From positions 1-54,254 of the forward strand of contig NZ_JAERRG010000046.1 in assembly GCF_016741935.1 (NCBI RefSeq): a DNA stretch of 54,254 nucleotides, written 5' to 3'. The position numbers and the translations under genes are program-made. The first letter of the stretch is position 1. Each line of letters starts with the position of its first letter. This document shows positions 47,350-54,254 of the stretch, piece after piece. This DNA is from Streptomyces endocoffeicus (lineage in GTDB: Bacteria > Actinomycetota > Actinomycetes > Streptomycetales > Streptomycetaceae). The notes beneath the pieces are model-generated. The model was not told where the DNA came from, did no database searches, and was given only the letters and a program-made list of their open reading frames with translations.

Positions 47350-50243
47350 GCGGACGTCGCGATGTCGTGGTGGAGCAGCGCGGGCAGATCCTCGCGGTGC
47401 TTCACACCCAGCTTCCGGTACACCTTCGTCAGGTGCTGCTCGACCGTGCTCTCGGTGACGAACAGCTTCCCCGCGATGGCTCGGTTGGTGTAGCCGGCCG
47501 AGGCCAGCGTCGCCACCCGCCGCTCGGCCCGGCTGAGGAAGGTCAGCGCGGTGTCCTCCAACGTGCCGGGGCCGTCCACCTCGTGCTCGGCCATGCCCGG
47601 GAACAGCTCCCGGCACAGCGGCTCGGCCTGGCAGCTGCGCGCCACGTGCCAGGCCCGGCGGGCCGTCTGCCGGGCCCGCCGTTGCTCGCCGGACGCGTGG
47701 TACGCGTGGCTGAGGTCGGCCAGCGCCCGCGCCAATTCGTAACGGTCCCCGGCGCCCTCCAGGATCTCCACCGCGTCCCCCAGCAGATCGGTGCGCTGCC
47801 GCTCGCTCCCGCACGCCGCCAGCAGCCGCAGCGCTTGGCCCCGGACCCGGCCGAAGTCGGTTCCCACCCAGGCCAGCTGTTCGTTCAGCAGCCGTCTGGC
47901 CTGCTCCCGGTTGCCCTGACGCAGCCAGGTCTCGGCCGCGCCGGTGCGCCACGGCACCAGGCCCGGGGTGTCCAGCGCCCAGGAGCGCATCAGCTCGCCG
48001 CAGGCGAAGAAGTCGGCCAGGGCGGCGGCGTGGTTGTCGCACACAAGGTGGTAGTGGCCACGCGCGTACAGGTAGTGCAGCCCGTACCGGCTCTCGAACA
48101 TCGACGCCGGGACCGGAACCCGCAGGTATTCGGCGGCAATCGGCAACTGTCCGGTCCGGGAGGCGGCCAGGATCAGCGAGCTCAGCGGCAGGCCGGCGGC
48201 CGTGCCCCAGGCCGGTGCGGACACCTCCTCCAGCGCGGCCCGCGCCCGTTCGGTGGCCGTCGCCAGATCCCCGCGCCGGACCGCGATCTCCGCCGACACG
48301 GCGGCCAGCTCGGCCCGGGACATCGGCAGCCGCGCGGTCCACGGGTCCCGGCGCCATGCCTCGCACCAGCGGGCCGCCCGCTCGGTCCGGTCGGCGTACA
48401 CCTCCGGCATCAGGCACAGCAGTGCGGACTCGCCGGTCCACACCGTGCCCCGCTGCACACTGGCCTTGTGCAGCAACTGCTCGGTCCGTTCGGTGGCCTC
48501 CTCGTACCGCCCGTGGATCAGCACATCCGCCAGCACCGCGGAGAACCGCTGCCACGGCTCGGACCGGTCCGCGGGCCCCTCGCCCGCCGGCCGGCCCCGC
48601 AGCACCGGCCGGCGCCGGCGCGCCGGCCGCGGGTGGGTGCACATCAGCCACAGCTCGAACGCGCGCAGCCGGGCACCGGTGCCGGCCGGGTCGTCGTCCG
48701 GCGCGGCCCGCAGCCGCTCGACGAGCGCGGTGGCCTCCTCGGGACGGCCCTGCCACAGCAGTTGCCGGCATACCTCGATGGTGTCGCCGGGCGTCAGCAG
48801 GCCGGCCCGGGCGTCCCCGGCCAGCTGTTCCAGGTGCCGGACCGCGGCGCGGGGGTCGGAGCGCCACTCCACCTGAGCCAGCCGGACGCGGATCGCGGCC
48901 CGCTCCCGGCCGTCCCCGGCACCGCGCAGCGCCTGCTCCAGGCAGTCCACGGCCACCGCGAACCGCTGCTCCAGCAGGTGGCTCTCGGCCGCGTCCCGCA
49001 GTACCCGGGTGGCCGGGATCCCGTCGGCGCCCTCGCCCGCGACGATGTGCGCGGCGACCGCGGTGGCCGGCTCGCCCCGTTCCTGTAACAGCCGGGCCGC
49101 GGCGCGGTGCAGCGCCACGCGCTGCTGCGGCGGCAGGTCGTCGAGCACCCCGGCCCGGCCGTTGGGGTGCGCGAAGTCCCCGTCGCTGAGCAGCCCGCCC
49201 GCCTCGAAGGCCCGGACCGTGTCGGCGACCACGTCCACGTTCACCCCGACCAGCCGGCTCAGCAACGCCTCCGAGGCGTACCCGCGCAACACCGCCAGGC
49301 CCCGGACCACGGCCAGCCCGGCCGGCCCGCCACGCCGCAGGCTGGTCAGCAGCGCCTGCCGATAGGAGCGGCCGGCCATGTTCCGGCCGGTCCGCCAGTC
49401 GTCCAACAGGGCGTGCAGCAGCAGCGGGTTGCCGCCGCTGGCGCTGAAGAACGCCGGCGCCAGCCGGTGCGTGGCCGACGGCCCGCAGCGCCGGCCGATC
49501 AGCTCGGCGGCGCCCCGCTGCGACAGTCGGCCGACCGGGATCAGGTCGCTGTGCGGGTACCGCAACAGCTCGGTCCTGGCCGCCGAGAAACCCGGGTGCG
49601 GGCCGATATCGCTGGCCAGCACCACCAGCACCGGGGCCGGCCCGATCCGCCGGGCCAGCCACAGCAGCCACAGCACCGACTCCGGGTCGGCGTGCTGCAC
49701 GTCGTCCACCGTGATCAGCGCCGGCGAACGGTTCACCAGGGCGAGCAGTTCCACGCACAGCCCCTGCAGCACCTGGGCGGTCAGTCGCTCGGCCGCCCCG
49801 GTGTCGGGGGTGGACGCGAGCCTGTCGATCAGTTCCGCGGCCCGATCCCGGAACGCCGCCGGCAGCGCGGGCGCCAGGAACAGCTGGCTCACCACGCCCA
49901 GTGGGAGCGCCCGCTCGGCCGGCGAGCAGATCGCGTGCAGCCGGAGCAGCGCCCCGCCGGCCCCGGGCCCGCCGTCCACATGGCGTCCGTGCGCCGATGC
50001 TCCGTCCGCTGGTGCTCCGTCCGCTGCTGTGCCGTCGGTGGGCGTGTCCGTACCGGGTCCGTGCCCGTCGGCGCGACGCGGACACACTCCGTCGGCGGAC
50101 CGGGCGAACGAATGCAGCAACTCCGTCTTCCCGGTCGCCGCCGCCCCCTCGATGAGGGCGATGCTCCCGGTCCCGGACGTGGCCTGACACAGCAGCGCGG
50201 TAAGTCGGGACAGTTGCTCGTCCCTCTCCACCAACCTGGTCAA
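47346..50243 (-). CDS. LAL-type LuxR-family transcriptional regulator
   Basis: This large regulator (965 residues from TTG at 50243) has a Walker A site GAAATGKTELL near residue 36, ALITVDDVQHADPESVLWLL as Walker B, a long helical (TPR-like) middle, and a C-terminal LuxR helix-turn-helix (LSRAERRVATLASAGYTNRA, VTESTVEQHLTKVYRKLGV). I prefer TTG at 50243 because AGGAGG lies five bases upstream; a TTG at 50258 is inside that ribosome site. It probably activates the PKS cluster and is transcribed in the same direction, 263 bases after the PKS stop. Its stop overlaps the DAHP synthase start, so regulator and enzymes are coupled. Confidence 0.93.
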   Translation of the reverse strand: MTRLVERDEQLSRLTALLCQATSGTGSIALIEGAAATGKTELLHSFARSADGVCPRRADGHGPGTDTPTDGTAADGAPADGASAHGRHVDGGPGAGGALLRLHAICSPAERALPLGVVSQLFLAPALPAAFRDRAAELIDRLASTPDTGAAERLTAQVLQGLCVELLALVNRSPALITVDDVQHADPESVLWLLWLARRIGPAPVLVVLASDIGPHPGFSAARTELLRYPHSDLIPVGRLSQRGAAELIGRRCGPSATHRLAPAFFSASGGNPLLLHALLDDWRTGRNMAGRSYRQALLTSLRRGGPAGLAVVRGLAVLRGYASEALLSRLVGVNVDVVADTVRAFEAGGLLSDGDFAHPNGRAGVLDDLPPQQRVALHRAAARLLQERGEPATAVAAHIVAGEGADGIPATRVLRDAAESHLLEQRFAVAVDCLEQALRGAGDGRERAAIRVRLAQVEWRSDPRAAVRHLEQLAGDARAGLLTPGDTIEVCRQLLWQGRPEEATALVERLRAAPDDDPAGTGARLRAFELWLMCTHPRPARRRRPVLRGRPAGEGPADRSEPWQRFSAVLADVLIHGRYEEATERTEQLLHKASVQRGTVWTGESALLCLMPEVYADRTERAARWCEAWRRDPWTARLPMSRAELAAVSAEIAVRRGDLATATERARAALEEVSAPAWGTAAGLPLSSLILAASRTGQLPIAAEYLRVPVPASMFESRYGLHYLYARGHYHLVCDNHAAALADFFACGELMRSWALDTPGLVPWRTGAAETWLRQGNREQARRLLNEQLAWVGTDFGRVRGQALRLLAACGSERQRTDLLGDAVEILEGAGDRYELARALADLSHAYHASGEQRRARQTARRAWHVARSCQAEPLCRELFPGMAEHEVDGPGTLEDTALTFLSRAERRVATLASAGYTNRAIAGKLFVTESTVEQHLTKVYRKLGVKHREDLPALLHHDIATSA

Positions 50244-50341
50244 AGGTTCCTCCTGCAATCGAGCATGTCCCCCGTGCTGACCGAGTCCTTACGGCGCCGC
50301 CGATGCTAGGCGGGACGCCGCCCCGTGCCCCAGTGACGGAA

Positions 50342-50377
50342 TTCCATCGACCGTTCCATCGACCGTTCCACCGACCG
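50342..50377. repeat. Tandem 12-bp repeat, 3 copies
   Basis: TTCCATCGACCG occurs twice exactly and once with one change, in the gap between the PKS stop and the LuxR regulator start. It may be part of a promoter or operator for the regulator gene, since it lies 85-135 bases upstream of its start. Confidence 0.85.
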
Positions 50378-50444
50378 GTCACCACCCGTCCGTCAGCCGA
50401 CCGGCCGACCACCCGTCGGGCCAGGTCAGAGAGGGAAGATCGGC

Positions 50445-50501
50445 GTGTGGCGAAGGGCCCGGCCGCCACCGGCCGCCACCGGCCGACGGGCTTCGCCACA
50501 C
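50445..50501 (-). terminator. Hairpin terminator after the PKS gene
   Basis: GTGTGGCGAAG (50445-50455) pairs perfectly with CTTCGCCACAC (50491-50501). The 35-base interior is also GC-rich and can fold. It starts six bases after the PKS stop on the minus strand, so it likely ends that transcript. Confidence 0.75.
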
Positions 50502-50506
50502 CCGGC

Positions 50507-54254
<3,748 letters not shown>

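Noticed and set aside
46171..50499. Frame merging DAHP synthase with the LuxR region into one protein
   Set aside because: The upstream part is a shadow of the LuxR gene. The true DAHP synthase starts at 47349 in a 4-base overlap with the LuxR stop.

Overview
The window is very GC-rich, with strong G/C at third codon positions, GTG/TTG starts and many 4-nt stop/start overlaps. Together with its gene types (large modular NRPS and PKS enzymes, SARP and LAL regulators, SpoIIE-type phosphatases, Ser/Thr kinases) this indicates a Streptomyces-like actinomycete. The genus cannot be fixed from sequence alone.

Region A (1-17.1 kb) is one flank of a nonribosomal peptide cluster. A tightly packed operon holds the last part of a large NRPS (E-C-A-T-TE, terminal A domain with a threonine-like code), a cytochrome P450, a flavoprotein oxidoreductase and a one-module NRPS whose condensation domain has lost the HHxxxDG motif. 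Next come a PaiB/KtzT-type protein and a divergent ornithine N5-hydroxylase, which together look like the two-enzyme route to piperazic acid. After a perfect 28-bp hairpin terminator come an MbtH protein, a DUF4097-like protein and a DHA2 exporter preceded by a hairpin-rich leader. The exporter is followed by a decayed A10/carrier NRPS fragment.

Region B (17.2-36.4 kb) is mostly not biosynthetic. It contains a LysR regulator divergent from an MHS transporter and a translationally coupled M20-family protein lacking several metal ligands; an FHA/zinc-ribbon kinase and a kinase/WD40 protein; a GMC oxidoreductase; a GAF-PAS-GAF-SpoIIE-HATPase regulator; a multi-pass membrane protein with a hexanucleotide repeat near its 5' end; a two-component pair; and an MFS transporter.

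Region C (36.6-40.5 kb) is a scar zone: a 5'-truncated NRPS A-T-TE remnant, an AraC regulator, and about 1.4 kb with a transposase fragment and no convincing intact gene.

Region D (40.5-54.25 kb) is the edge of a second cluster. It has a SARP/cyclase-like/ATPase regulator, then on the minus strand a PKS final module (AT-DH-KR-ACP-TE, methylmalonyl-type AT, cut by the window end), a LAL-LuxR regulator, a class II DAHP synthase, an NmrA-like reductase, an MhpA-like aromatic hydroxylase and a SnoaL-like protein. The four genes after the PKS and the LuxR gene are coupled and suggest that a shikimate-derived aromatic unit is made and hydroxylated alongside the polyketide.

The main leads are the piperazate NRPS system with its unusual stand-alone module, the metal-ligand-deficient M20 protein, and the NRPS remnants, which suggest recombination of former cluster parts.
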